A stretch of 64,000 bases of DNA from Antedon bifida (lineage: Eukaryota; Echinodermata; Crinoidea; Comatulida; Antedonidae), in NCBI GenBank assembly GCA_963402885.1, contig OY727093.1, positions 4,154,001 through 4,218,000 on the forward strand, written 5' to 3'. The position numbers were made by a program, and so were the translations under genes. The notes beneath the pieces were generated by a model, which ran no database searches, was not told the DNA's origin, and worked only from the letters and a program-made list of their open reading frames with translations. Below are positions 11,276 through 21,145 of the stretch, piece by piece (position 1 is the stretch's first letter; the number at the start of each line of letters is the position of its first letter).

Positions 11276-11660
11276 AATTTAATTCGTCACTTTGACGAAT
11301 TATAGGTGATCATTTTTATTATTTTACTGAAATTGATTTTTTTAAACATGCACGTACGTTAACATACGATCGGAAAATGTTGATGTATGCCATCCTATTA
11401 TATACGCTTAGAGTGCTGAGTTGTGCCTATTATATGCCATATACAATATGTACAGTATATACTATATATCTATATACAGTGTAGCATAGGTGAAATTACG
11501 GGAAAGACATCATGTTCTAATTTTTTGGTATGATGAAATTATCAAAATAAACTTGAAAAAGACAATTTCAAAAGATAATGGATTGAGCAAATAAATATAA
11601 GAATTGGAAGAGGATTTGGTACGTAGAAGCGCAATGCGCGCTCTTTGAAATTTGTATAAC
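11276..11660 (+). repeat. Interspersed repeat E
   Basis: CACTTTGACGAATTATAGG through GATGTATGCCATCC and then GCGCAATGCGCGC...TTGAAATTTGTATAAC. The same pieces occur in the same order, inverted and without the middle 230 bp, in an intron of the Tie-like gene (62830-63035). It is therefore an element and not part of the receptor promoter. The duplicate is at 47812-48150. Confidence 0.6.
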
Positions 11661-11875
11661 TTTGACTAAAGAAATTTAAAAACTAAGGACTAAGTTAAAG
11701 TATTTGAAAGACATTGTGAAATTCTTGTGATAATTGCAATTCAATTTTTTGAGATAATTGACACACAAAATCTGTACAGAAAGAAATAAATAATATTGAT
11801 TTCATACCAATAACAATTATTTATTTTATTCTAAATGATCACTTAATAAACAAACAGTATCAGGTAATCTACTCA

Positions 11876-12310
11876 AAACGTGACGATGAAAATTGATTAC
11901 TTAATGAATTACCAATATAAACAAACAGTATAGGTAATCTACTCACTCTTCATTACAACATTTATGAACCATTCATCATCTTCGTTCAGAACTATAAAAC
12001 CACTTACAGATTATTAAATTAAACGTGACGATGAAAATTGATTACTTAATGAATTACTAATAGTATCAGGTAATCTACTCACTCTTCATAACAACATTTA
12101 TGAACCATTCATCATCTTCGTTCAGAACTATAAAAACTACTTACAGATTATTAAATTAAACGTGACGATGAAAATTGATTACTTAATGAATTACTAATAG
12201 TATCAGGTAATCTACTCACTCTTCATAACAACATTTATGAACCATTCATCATCTTCGTTCAGAACTATAAAAACTACTTACAGATTATTAATTTAAACGT
12301 GACGATAAAA
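11876..12310. repeat. Minisatellite, about 137-145 bp unit, 3.1 copies
   Basis: Units begin with AAACGTGACGATGAAAATTG at 11876, 12021, 12158 and (partial) 12295. Each contains AGGTAATCTACTCACTC and CATCATCTTCGTTCAGAAC. The duplicate array at 48368 has one unit fewer. Confidence 0.85.
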
Positions 12311-12449
12311 ATTCTAAATTAATTTAGATTTGAACTAGTCACTTTGACGAGTTAGTTATCAACTCATCAGCTTCTAGTATTTAAGGTGATGACGTGAATA
12401 ATGTTTCCGAACTTCCGACAGCATAATACAATTAAGATAAACTTGAGTT

Positions 12450-12554
12450 TAATGACATGTCTATGAAGGCACCATCATATTGACTCGTGTTAGATGTTGA
12501 ATTCCCGTATTCAGATTTATCATAATATGATGCACTGTCGACTAAAAGTAACAT
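12450..12554 (-). pseudogene. GPCR N-terminal remnant
   Basis: On the minus strand from the ATG at 12554-12552 the sequence reads MLLLVDSASYY and then a tail like the start of the 30726 gene (SEYGNSTSNTSQYD). It stops being alignable before TM1. A LINE tail is inserted exactly next to its ATG. Confidence 0.65.
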
Positions 12555-12892
12555 TTCATTCATTCATTCATCTTTTTATTTCGGAATATCATGGTGACAT
12601 AATAATCCATAGCAAAAGAGAGAAAAAAAAATCTTAATCTAAGAGCTCATAGAACAAAAACAAAAATATATAAATATATAAAGTCAATGCAACAAGGCAT
12701 TCCATTGTATGTGCATTCTTGACACATTAAGAACGTGGCGATTAATGGCCATGATCAAAGAATTACTACTTGCGTTCACACGATTTTTAAAACTAAAAAC
12801 AGATTTTCTAATGAACTCATCAAAGGATAGGACGTCATTTAAGACAAACATCATGCTTGCACTACAATTTCTAGGCTGCTTCAGCAGCAAAA
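12553..12892 (-). mobile_element. LINE 3' end (LINE E), 5'-truncated
   Basis: The minus strand encodes the last residues of a Jockey/CR1-group polyprotein (NCSASMMFVLNDVLSFDEFI, then RKSVFSFKNRVNASSNS). It is followed by a 3' UTR ending in (ATGA)n at 12553-12570. It splits receptor 5' sequence: AAGTAACATT before it and TGAAACTGGTTCT after it are contiguous at 22760 and 30725. A copy lies at 48750-48973. Confidence 0.7.
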
Positions 12893-13084
12893 AATTTGAA
12901 ACTGGTTCTTGAATCTTCTATTTCACAATTAAAAATGATCGTTTCGAAAGAAATAAATTACACAGAGAAGTTGATAGTAAATTTATTAGATGACTGCTTA
13001 CAAAGTACTAGATGGTTTGATGAAACCATGGAGTAACTTTACTCCATGGATGAAACACAGATTCATTCTGAATTTAGTTCATTT
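12893..13084. promoter_or_regulatory. Receptor 5' flank with conserved hairpin
   Basis: Sequence normally found upstream of the MLLLVDN-type receptors (compare 22763-22960 and 30727-30930). It includes a perfect stem, CCATGGAGTA and TACTCCATGG, at 13026-13049. The hairpin is kept at 49107-49130 and, with changes, at 22892, 30863 and 39516. A role is not shown. Confidence 0.4.
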
Positions 13085-13216
13085 ATCAAATGAATCACTG
13101 TTCTGTCAGACAAGTTCACCGGGGTATCCGCCTAATCGTCTCGAATGATGAAATGCGCTTTTTAAAGTGTATACTGGACCTACGGTTCATAGTCCTTATC
13201 CGAGAAGACTTGATCT
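13085..13216 (-). repeat. tRNA-derived SINE copy, truncated
   Basis: Short copy running from AAGTTCACCGGGGTATCCG to TTATCCGAGAAGACTTG. The head is missing. It corresponds to 49185-49290 in the other block. Confidence 0.55.
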
Positions 13217-13234
13217 TGACAAACTTTCTTTAAC

Positions 13235-13372
13235 TTTTCTTAACTCAATGTCCCAAAGTGGTGCCACAATTAAAGACATTGTATCAGTTATTGCCAAACT
13301 CACTAGATACACGTAAACCGATTTGTGTAATTTACTGACTATAACGAAAAATGTCATTATGTTTCCTACAAT
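13235..13372 (-). pseudogene. GPCR fragment (TM1-TM2), cut by a LINE
   Basis: The complement encodes part of TM1, ICL1 (SKFGKSV-type region) and TM2 up to the start of ECL1. The fragment ends abruptly at 13372, where LINE B begins. On the other side of the LINE (16341 on) sequence resumes that elsewhere lies upstream of this receptor type (compare 22975). The insertion therefore came with a deletion of about 0.4 kb of N-terminal coding and promoter sequence. Confidence 0.75.
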
Positions 13373-16340
13373 GCCTTCTTCTTGGCTTTGCTTCGCGAAC
13401 GAAGATTTTATAAAGGGGTTTGTCCACGTCTGTCACAGGCTCGTTTGTGGCTGACAAGTCCGATGCGAGAAAGGCATGTCCGTCCACAGCGGCTGCAGAA
13501 GAATGTCGGGTGCAACTCTTGAGGTTGTGGTTCAGCATTTCGGTTTTTTCTCTTTTTTCTTTTTTCTTCAAGGGCTATCCTGCGTGTGTTTTCGAAGGAG
13601 TTGACCGCTTGGTGGGTGGTGTGACGCCAGGCCACACGGTTTTTGGCTAGGGTGGACCATCGATTATGGTTACTGTGACCAGAAATTAGGTTTTTCTTGA
13701 GGTTGTCTTTGAATCTTTTCTTTGGGGCTCCTATATTTCGATGACCGGAAGATAGTTCTCCGTATAGTACTATTTTTGGTAATCGGTGGTCCTCCATTCT
13801 GGAGATGTGTCCTGCCCAACGTAGCTGCATCTTCATCAACATGGACTCAATACTGGTTACATCAGCTTTTAAGAGGACTTCGGTGTTGGGGATGTAGTCA
13901 TTCCAGTGGATGTTCAGGATGGTGCGAAGACAACGTTGGTGGAAGCGCTCAAGGAGTAGGAGGTGGTGACGGTACAGGACCCATGATTCAGAACCATACA
14001 GGAGGGTGGTCATTACAACAGCTCTATATACGCCGATCTTCGTATCTTTCTTTAGGTGTTTGTTGTGCCAGAGTCTTTTGTACATCCTACCAAAGGCACT
14101 GTTTGCCTTTGCCAGTCGGTTGTCAATTTCTCTGTCAAGTTTGGCATCTGAGGAGATGGTACATCCCAGGTAACAGAACTGATGTACTGGTTTCAGCTCG
14201 GTCTCATCGATGGTGATATGAGGGGGACGGTACTCTGTCCGAGGTGCAGGCTGGTGGAGAACTTCTGTCTTTTTCAGGCTAACTCTCAGACCAAAGAGCT
14301 TTGTAGCCTCTGCAAAACAGGATGTCAGACGTTGCAGTGTTGTCTCTGTATGTGCAACAAGGGCAGCATCATCAGCAAAAAGTAGCTCTCGAAACAGTTG
14401 CTCTGAAGTTTTTGTGTGAGCTTGTAGTCGTCTGAGGTTGAATAGGCTGCCATCGGTACGGTAACGTACGTAGACACCATCTTCGTCATCGAGATCTGCG
14501 GTGGCTCTTTGGAGCATCATGCTGAAGAAAATGGAAAAGAGTGTTGGCGCAAGTACACAACCTTGCTTGACACCATTTGCTATTTGAAAGCGTTCTGAGA
14601 GTTCGTTGCTGTGCCTGACCTGACCATGTTGATCTTCGTGTAGCTGGATGACCATACTGAGGAATTTTTGGGGGCACCCCAGACGTTCTAGGATTTTCCA
14701 TAAGCCGTTCCTGCTTACGGTATCAAACGCTTTGGTCAAGTCGACAAAAGACACATATATCCCCTTGTTTTGTTCTCTACATTTCTCTTGGAGTTGCCGG
14801 AGCACAAATACCATATCAGTTGTACTTCTGTTGGCTCGGAAGCCACATTGACTCTCTGGGAGGTTGTGTTCTGCGATGGCAGGCACTAATCTATTTAAGA
14901 GAACTCTTGCCAGGATTTTTCCAGCAATGGACAGCAGAGTTATTCCCCGGTAGTTTGAGCAATCGGATTTTTCCCCTTTCTTCTTATAGAGAGGGATTAT
15001 CACTGCATCTCGAAGGTCCGATGGTATCTTCCCTTTTACCCAGCAGCAGACAAGGAACTCGTGTAGCTTAGTGTGTAAAGTTGGTCCACCATGTTTCCAG
15101 ACCTCGTTTGGAATTACATCAGCTCCTGATGCCTTGCCACATTTTAGTTGTTCTATAGCTTTGACAGTCTCCTCAAAAGTTGGAACCATCTCTAGCTCTG
15201 TTTTTACTGGCTGGATTGGGATACATAGAATTTCTGAATCCTGTACTATGCGTTCATCGCTGAAGAGGGATTGAAAATGGTCTGACCAGCGCTTCAGGAT
15301 GGATGCCGTATCTGTAATGAGGATCTGGCCATCAGCGCTCCGCAAAGGCGATTGTGCCTGGTGTGATGGGCCATAGACTGCCTTTAAAGCTTCATAAAAA
15401 CCATTGTAGTTACCACTGTCTGCGTAAAGTTGGGTTCTCTCGGCGAGTTTGGTCCACCAGTTGTTCTTAATCTCTCGAAGTTTCCGTTGAAAGTTACTAC
15501 AGATAAGACGAAAAACTGCCTTTTTTCTAGGACACGATGGCTGAGTAAGGTGCGCCTGGTGGGCAGATCTCTTTTTTGCCCATAGCAGATCTGGAGAGGG
15601 GTTTGTGGGGCAGGTACGGTTAACAAGCTTTGATTGGTTTTTCGACTGAAAGGCAGCTACGACTTCAGCTGATTGTAAGCCTTTAACATCAAACTTCCTC
15701 TTTTGGAAGCCTACGCTTCTAGGCTTTTGTTTGAGGTGGAGGTTGAGTTTGCAGCGGACAAGACGGTGGTCAGTATGACATTCAGCACTCGGCATTACTC
15801 TGGTATGTAAAACGTCCCGAAGATCTCTCTGGCGCACTAAGATGTAGTCTATTAAGTGCCAATGCTTGGAACGAGGGTGCATCCAGGTTGTTTTCAGACT
15901 ATCTTTCTGCTGGAACATGGTGTTTGTGATGTTTAGTTGCTGCTCTGCGCAGAATTCTAACAGAAGACGCCCATTATCATTGCAGTTTCCAATGCCGTGC
16001 TTGCCAAGTACTCCCTTCCAGGCTTCTGAATCTTGACCTACTCTTGCATTTAGGTCATCAAGAATGATGATCTTGTCATCTGCGGGGGTGATCCGTACGT
16101 GGTTACGCAGATCTGTATAAAACTTTTCCTTGTCTGCAGGATCTGCTTTAAGTGTTGGTGCATACACGCTGAAGAAGGTGATATGCTGTTTGTTTCTAAG
16201 TAACACCCGCATGGAGATGATCCGGTCAGAGTGACCGGTTGGTAAATTTACAAGTTTTGAAGCAATGGAGTTCCTGATCATGAAGCCAACGCCTGACAGA
16301 CGTCTCTCCGTCTTCGGCTTACCTGACCAGTATAGTGTGG
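13373..16340 (-). mobile_element. Non-LTR retrotransposon (LINE B), 5'-truncated, ORF open
   Basis: The element runs from a GCCAAGAAGAAG-type 3' end at about 13373 to a 5' truncation at about 16340, next to GGTGTGTTCAAAAC host sequence. Base composition is clearly less AT-rich than the surroundings. The reading frame (13408-16281, extending in frame to about 16338) has no stop, so the copy is young. No clear target duplication is seen because host sequence was deleted at the site. Confidence 0.9.
13408..16281 (-). CDS. Endonuclease-reverse transcriptase polyprotein of LINE B
   Basis: 957 codons from the first in-frame Met; upstream codons (TLYWSGKPKTERRLSGVGF region) show that the true start is lost. 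Residues about 1-190 are the C-terminal part of an AP-type endonuclease (LDDLNARVG, LIDYILV, TDHRLV). About 350-650 is the reverse transcriptase, with KASGADVIPNEVW, YRGITLLS, FVDLTKAFDTV, NGVKQGCVLAP and the catalytic FADD. Then follow WAGHISRMEDHRLPK and a C-terminal C2H2-like finger (CSRCGRTCLSRIG...HKRAC). It would nick DNA and prime reverse transcription on the target. The group is RTE/Jockey-like; I do not assign the clade. Confidence 0.9.
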   Translation of the reverse strand: MIRNSIASKLVNLPTGHSDRIISMRVLLRNKQHITFFSVYAPTLKADPADKEKFYTDLRNHVRITPADDKIIILDDLNARVGQDSEAWKGVLGKHGIGNCNDNGRLLLEFCAEQQLNITNTMFQQKDSLKTTWMHPRSKHWHLIDYILVRQRDLRDVLHTRVMPSAECHTDHRLVRCKLNLHLKQKPRSVGFQKRKFDVKGLQSAEVVAAFQSKNQSKLVNRTCPTNPSPDLLWAKKRSAHQAHLTQPSCPRKKAVFRLICSNFQRKLREIKNNWWTKLAERTQLYADSGNYNGFYEALKAVYGPSHQAQSPLRSADGQILITDTASILKRWSDHFQSLFSDERIVQDSEILCIPIQPVKTELEMVPTFEETVKAIEQLKCGKASGADVIPNEVWKHGGPTLHTKLHEFLVCCWVKGKIPSDLRDAVIIPLYKKKGEKSDCSNYRGITLLSIAGKILARVLLNRLVPAIAEHNLPESQCGFRANRSTTDMVFVLRQLQEKCREQNKGIYVSFVDLTKAFDTVSRNGLWKILERLGCPQKFLSMVIQLHEDQHGQVRHSNELSERFQIANGVKQGCVLAPTLFSIFFSMMLQRATADLDDEDGVYVRYRTDGSLFNLRRLQAHTKTSEQLFRELLFADDAALVAHTETTLQRLTSCFAEATKLFGLRVSLKKTEVLHQPAPRTEYRPPHITIDETELKPVHQFCYLGCTISSDAKLDREIDNRLAKANSAFGRMYKRLWHNKHLKKDTKIGVYRAVVMTTLLYGSESWVLYRHHLLLLERFHQRCLRTILNIHWNDYIPNTEVLLKADVTSIESMLMKMQLRWAGHISRMEDHRLPKIVLYGELSSGHRNIGAPKKRFKDNLKKNLISGHSNHNRWSTLAKNRVAWRHTTHQAVNSFENTRRIALEEKRKKRKNRNAEPQPQELHPTFFCSRCGRTCLSRIGLVSHKRACDRRGQTPL

Positions 16341-16383
16341 TGTGTTCAAAACATATATAACAACTTCATCTGGTAAACTCATC

Positions 16384-16503
16384 GTCGTCATTACCTTATT
16401 ACATTACATATCATTACCATATTTTGGAATATCACTACCATATTTGAGCACAGTACACTTTTTTTGTCAAACATGTTTGATAGTATAGACAGAGCTTTTA
16501 AGC
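16384..16503. mobile_element. Degenerate MITE copy
   Basis: The right terminus TTTGATAGTATAGACAGAGC matches the MITE at 8696-8864, and the interior has ACCATATTTTGGAATATCAC-type sequence. The left terminus is not recognisable. It lies outside the Y blocks, so it is an independent insertion. Confidence 0.5.
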
Positions 16504-16524
16504 TCTATCTATTTAAACGTTTTA

Positions 16525-16645
16525 AAAAACGTTTATTTACTACACTATATCAACAGATTTACAAATAAATTTAAATTAAATGTTCCAATTCGAAAAATAG
16601 TCAAAATTTAAATCATATCCAGTAATACAGTAGAACTATTAAGGG
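16525..16645 (-). pseudogene. GPCR C-terminal remnant
   Basis: TTTACTACACTATATCAACA...ATTTACAAATAAATTTAAAT is a decayed complement of the TM7 region (NPLIYNVVN), followed by a decayed ECL3. The sequence beyond (AGGGCACACCTAACCC) is shared with the remnant at 20980-21145, so both stem from one duplication. Confidence 0.5.
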
Positions 16646-16943
16646 GACCCCTATTCAGGGCACACCTAACCCTTAATTGGTGTTTTCATGTGAAAAAAAC
16701 AAATATATGCCAAAATGATAAAAATGTCCATGACGTCCTCTTAATAAAGGTTGGCCGTAGTTTTAAAACATATTGCCCCTAGTTTTGTAAAGAAAAAAAA
16801 TCAAAATATTGAAAATAACTCACAAGTTTGCTTAATTAGGCCTATCTATCAAAGTGGACCGTCATGTAATTAAAACATTTTGTTTTATATTTCAATATGT
16901 AATGGTCATATAGTTATGGCATAATTATGCATAGATTATAACT

Positions 16944-18005
16944 TCAGACAGTACGTGCAGGTATTTTCCTCCTCATTAAGCTATAGAATACGTCAACAAA
17001 TGCATGTCTAAAATTTTCATTTACTACATTATATATCAAAGGATTTACAGAAGAATTTATAAAAATTCCGAAAAGACAAACAGTCAAAAGCCAATCAAAA
17101 TCCGATCCAATAGAACCTAAAAGAATCAACGTAATTATGACATTAAACGGTGTTATGGTAAGAACATTAACTGCGAATGTCACAAAAATTGTCATGAATA
17201 TTTTCCTCTCAGATTTTGAATGTGGGTCCGTCTTGCAAGAATTCTTCACGACATTTTGGGATTGTCTTAAAGAATAAACCATAACAAAACACAACACTAC
17301 AATAATCACGTTAAAGAGTATATGTCCAACTAATAGAGATATCCACAACGCTGTACACACTTCAATGTAGGTTTCACTAAAACGACACATAGTTGCACGG
17401 TTTGAGACACCTTTATACGTATCAGGCCAAGGCAGGATGACGTAGATACGTTCGTATACAATGAAAAAATGTACTAAATTCACCAACACCCAAACAATCC
17501 ATATACTTGCGCATATTTTAACAGATCTTGAGAGAGTACCAAATCCACTTCTTTGAAACCAATAAGGTCTACAAACTGCCATATAACGTTCAATTGAAAG
17601 CCAAAATATCGTACTAGCTCCTACAAGCCAGGCAACAGTAGCAAAGAAACTTGTTAATTCACAATTCAAGTTGTTCCCATCTATTTTATTAATCGTATAT
17701 GGTACCGTCTGAGTTAACTCAACGTCGTAAAGAGGTGCCACACTTAATAACAGCGTATCAGCTATAGCTAAATTAGCTAGATATACGTAAACTGATTTGT
17801 GTAATTTACTTACTATAACAATAAATGTCATGATATTGCCGACTATTCCAAAAGCTACAACTACAGGAACAACAATCTTACGTAAAATCCTCTCCCAGTC
17901 ACTAGGTAAGAACGTATCAATATAAGCATCGTATTGATTCGTGTTAAATGTTGAATACGCATATTCAGATAAATCATAGGATGCATTGTCACCTGAAAGT
18001 GACAT
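16944..18005 (-). CDS. Class A GPCR, intact
   Basis: 353 codons from MSLSGDNASYD. A longer in-frame start at 18068 is possible, but 18005 matches the paralogs. TM1 has GIVGN, TM2 LANLAIADT, TM3 ends SIERYMAVC, ICL2 has SRSVKI, TM7 has NSSVNPLIYNVVN and helix 8 FRHAFVDVF. Cys residues before TM3 (LNCELT) and in ECL2 (ATMCRF) can form the usual bridge. TM6 is the most altered of the set: TITP replaces CWxP, so both Cys6.47 and Trp6.48 are lost. ECL1/TM3 also differ (WLVGASTIFWL). Intronless. The ligand is unknown. Confidence 0.92.
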   Translation of the reverse strand: MSLSGDNASYDLSEYAYSTFNTNQYDAYIDTFLPSDWERILRKIVVPVVVAFGIVGNIMTFIVIVSKLHKSVYVYLANLAIADTLLLSVAPLYDVELTQTVPYTINKIDGNNLNCELTSFFATVAWLVGASTIFWLSIERYMAVCRPYWFQRSGFGTLSRSVKICASIWIVWVLVNLVHFFIVYERIYVILPWPDTYKGVSNRATMCRFSETYIEVCTALWISLLVGHILFNVIIVVLCFVMVYSLRQSQNVVKNSCKTDPHSKSERKIFMTIFVTFAVNVLTITPFNVIITLILLGSIGSDFDWLLTVCLFGIFINSSVNPLIYNVVNENFRHAFVDVFYSLMRRKIPARTV

Positions 18006-18230
18006 TTTGCTTGAAGTTATCTTCTGCTTCGCAATAAAAAATGATGGTTTGAATGAAGTAAAGTACATGGAGAAGTTTGTACTATTTCTTATCGAGATAA
18101 ATTTCTACTCTGAAATAGCGTAACCATAACAAATCATAGCAACGACTTACAGTCATCAGAACGAATGATGTGAAATGTGAATCAGTCTTAATCAGTGCTC
18201 ACAAACTGAGACAATACATAGCAAAATAAC

Positions 18231-18247
18231 TGAGGGCGCTCTATTGA
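18231..18247. promoter_or_regulatory. AGGGCGCTC motif upstream of GPCR
   Basis: TGAGGGCGCTCTATTGAAC lies about 230 bp upstream of the 18005 start, after GCAAAATAAC as at 581. Closer to the gene (about 18112) lies the TAGCGTAACCATAAC block shared with 435 and 6846. Confidence 0.35.
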
Positions 18248-18519
18248 ACACTTTGGTGCGCTGTGGTAATTCAGCTGGTTATAATAATTATTATCACGAC
18301 ATCCAAAAGGCAAAATATTTATATGAATTTATATCTACAAATCAACATAATCTATAATAAGTTATAAATATGAGGGCAACCTTTCAATTTGAAATATTGA
18401 AATATACAGTGTAGGTGAAAATAGTGATATAGGTTTTAATTTGTCTTCAGTTCAGACATTAGGCAAACCACAAGTGCATTAACTAATTGCCATAAGTTAT
18501 GGTATAATTATGCATAAAT

Positions 18520-18590
18520 TATAACTTCAGACACTGAAAGTACGTGCAGATATTTTCCTCCTGATTATACTATATAGTATGGCAACAAAA
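18520..18590 (-). pseudogene. GPCR tail remnant
   Basis: AGTACGTGCAGATATTTTCC and TCCTGATTATACTATA are the complement of the last codons of the receptors (basic tail, ARTV-type end). The rest of the gene is gone. Confidence 0.45.
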
Positions 18591-18872
18591 AAAGACAATA
18601 GATTATACATGACGTATATTTATTAATTATATTACATAGGTTATGTAAATACGTGAACGTGATTGGTTGAAACTGCATCACATGACTACTGCTGCGACGA
18701 TCGTAAATCGTATATTTCCTCGAGCACGATGATATTGACTGAGTAATTTTCGATTATCGTGTCCCTGTCATTGAACATATAAAATCCAGTAAATTCTCAA
18801 AGAGTTTGATATTGACTGTGTAATTTGCGTGTTGCAACACTCGCGTTTGGCGATAAATAAACAAAAGTCATT

Positions 18873-18948
18873 TACTGGGACTTGAACTCGCGAAGATTAG
18901 TCCACATCTTCACGAGACTACGTTTTACACGCCGCGCCACTTAACTTG
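18873..18948 (-). repeat. tRNA-like sequence (SINE head or tRNA pseudogene)
   Basis: The minus strand reads AAGTGGCGCGGCGTG (A-box-like), then an 8-bp stem GTGAAGAT/ATCTTCGC, then GAGTTCAAGTCCC (B box). The stem sits where a type II tRNA (Ser/Leu) has its long variable arm. The acceptor stem does not pair well, so it is probably not a working tRNA. It is unrelated to the main SINE family here. Confidence 0.45.
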
Positions 18949-19353
18949 CTTGAAGAAATAAATTAACTAAATTATTTAAACTATGCATTCATAGTGCCCT
19001 CATTTGTTATTCGCCCTCTATAGACGCGACAAATACTCACGGTAGTAACCTGGTACGCGCGGCGCGCTGAATATCCGGTGATTCGGCTCGAAGAAGACGA
19101 ATTATTATTTATTCGGCCTACCTGATAATAATAATATTATTATTAATGTAGGCTTATTGATGGAAATTCTTCTGTTAATTTAAACGACCTAGGCCTAAGG
19201 GAATATTTTATTGGAAAGGAAAAATTAGTAATTATTTGTATTTATTCTTCGCAAGGTAAGGTGCAACCCCTAACTAGGCAGGCTTATTACATAAAGGGAG
19301 GCCTAGCTACCCGACCCAGCAGATAATCTACTTGTTGTTGGCTATATAATTAT

Positions 19354-19522
19354 AACAGATATTGCCTTTTATATCGGTAAAATATAAGATTTGACATCCC
19401 ATCGGGAATGATATTATGCTCTCGAGAATTATATTTTATATATTATATTCCCTCGAGCAAAATATCATTCCCTCGGGGATGTCAAATCTTATATTTTACC
19501 TATGAGCAGGCAATATCTGTTT
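19354..19522. repeat. 169-bp palindromic element
   Basis: Two arms of about 80 bp, from AACAGATATTGCC inward through AAAATATAAGATTTGACATC to TCGAG, are near-perfect complements, around a short AT loop at about 19437-19450. It has no coding capacity and would form a cruciform or a long RNA hairpin. Probably a foldback MITE, but no target duplication is clear. Confidence 0.75.
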
Positions 19523-19639
19523 TCACACAAGTGCATTAACTAATTACTACTTCCACAATCAATATGATGAGTGGTTAGGCCTATTAGTATTCATTAAGTT
19601 TATTTTTTAATGGATTATTTATTACATTATTTCAGTTTT

Positions 19640-20860
19640 ACCAGAAATAATAATCTCTTCTGTTTTTCCTTTTCTTGGGAATTTATTCAATTCATGTATA
19701 AGGGCCATTGACCTTAATACAAAACAAAATCATTATTTCTTCCTTCAAAAGCAAAGTAGACGTGTTAGGGATAAACAAGTATAAATCTTGGAATAAATTT
19801 GTTTCTTAAATCATTATAAAATGTACATGGTAAAATAAAATGAAACTCATTCTCAATAATGTTCTTTTTACATACTTTACACACATTCTCTTATATCTTT
19901 CTAAGCCTTCCCATCTCCCCTTTTCAATTTCAAGCTCTAATATTCCTAAACGTAACTTAGGCAATAATATTCTTTGTTTAAAATTAATGATATTGGTCAA
20001 ATGATAACTTATAACACATCTCGTTTTTATAAAAAGAGAAGAAACTTAACTTATGAAACTCAATTTTTTAATGTATTTTTGTTTTTCAAAATCACGTAAT
20101 CGTAATTTCAATTCTTTCAAAAACAAACTGTTACTATTAACAAATTGTTGCAGCCAGATATTATAACCAAAGCCAGTAGAAAAAAATAACTGCTTGATGA
20201 TATGTTGTGCCCAACAGTTCTCATTACGATTAACTAAGTTGAAACTCATAGCAGTTAAAAATAAATCTATCATGATCTAAAGTAATAATATTTGACCAAA
20301 ATCTTAATAACTGTAACCAAACAATAAAAAAAGTGGTAATCTACCTAACTCGGAAGTAACAACGGCATTTGTAGTGCATTTTTTTAAACTTACAATAAAT
20401 ATCTAAACAAGTTAGTATGTCTTTTTCAATAATGTTTGCGCTGTCTGACATTTTCCAGATTTCGCTTCCATAAGTTAAAATAAGAAGTATTTTCACATAA
20501 AAAATATGGTGTTAATATGTCAATATTAATTGGTAGAAAAGATAAGTTACGACAAATAAATGATTTTAAATAGAATAAACTTTGGAATGCTTTTTGTTGA
20601 TTTGCTTTATTCCATGAACCATTGAATTAACAATGACATGAATTAACAATTTATAATTGAATATTTTTATACCTCCATTTTTCAATGTTCCTTGCGGCCA
20701 TTTTTTAAAACAATAATTTTAGATTTAGTTAGTTTCCAGGTATCACAATAAAGTTCAAGTTTATTATTTCATTTTTGGAGATTGATTACTAAATCTATAT
20801 CAAGCAATCTATTGACTATTCACTTCAGTTAATAAACTACGTTTATGAATAAAATGCAGA
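19640..20860 (-). mobile_element. Decayed LINE (LINE F), RT C-terminal part
   Basis: The minus strand shows, in order and with frame breaks, CDTWKLTKSKIIVLKNG (end of the RT domain, about 20700-20770), ELKLRLRDFEKQKYIKK (about 20050-20130) and ILLPKLRLGILELEIEKGRW then MCVKYV (about 19870-19985). These blocks match the post-catalytic region of invertebrate LINE polyproteins. Many stops are present. It belongs to a different family from LINEs A-E. Confidence 0.7.
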
Positions 20861-20979
20861 ACATTGAAAAAAAAGTTAACTTACTACTAACGATTAATTA
20901 TAAATATTTAAAAAGCGAAATAGTTCAACTTGTTTGGAAATTGAAAACAGCACCATTTATTTAACGTTACAATGTTTGT

Positions 20980-21145
20980 ATACTAACAGTCGTTCAGCTA
21001 TTTACCTCCGGATTATACTAAACTAAAACCTTTATTTACTACACTATAATATCAGAAGACTTACAGATTTAAATATGTTCCAATTCGAAAAATAGTTGAA
21101 CTTTAAATCCGATCCAGTAATACAGTATATCCACTATTCAGGGCA
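20980..21145 (-). pseudogene. GPCR C-terminal remnant
   Basis: TACTAACAGTCGTTCAGCTA, then a decayed TM7 (TTTACTACACTATAATATC), then AGGGCACACCTAACCC as at 16665. It is not translatable. The region 21146-21750 is AT-rich, with no gene seen. Confidence 0.5.

Larger units (their letters stand above)
5590..13214. repeat. Segmental duplication block Y, copy 1
   Basis: This 7.6-kb interval is collinear with about 41600-49290. Both contain, in order, a receptor with an MSCS start, an inverted-repeat spacer, a SINE with an inserted (TCGG)n stretch, a short MITE, a receptor with an MSFP start, a minisatellite, a LINE tail and a SINE. Copy 1 lacks the foldback element of copy 2, keeps one more minisatellite unit, and has the damaged version of the second receptor. 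Confidence 0.85.

Noticed and set aside
13722..14216. Plus-strand frames of up to 164 codons within LINE B
   Set aside because: They are antisense to the continuous endonuclease-RT frame and are Cys/Gly-rich only because of its composition.
18873..18948. Functional tRNA gene
   Set aside because: A and B boxes are recognisable, but the acceptor stem does not pair and no convincing anticodon loop is seen. Kept only as a tRNA-like repeat.
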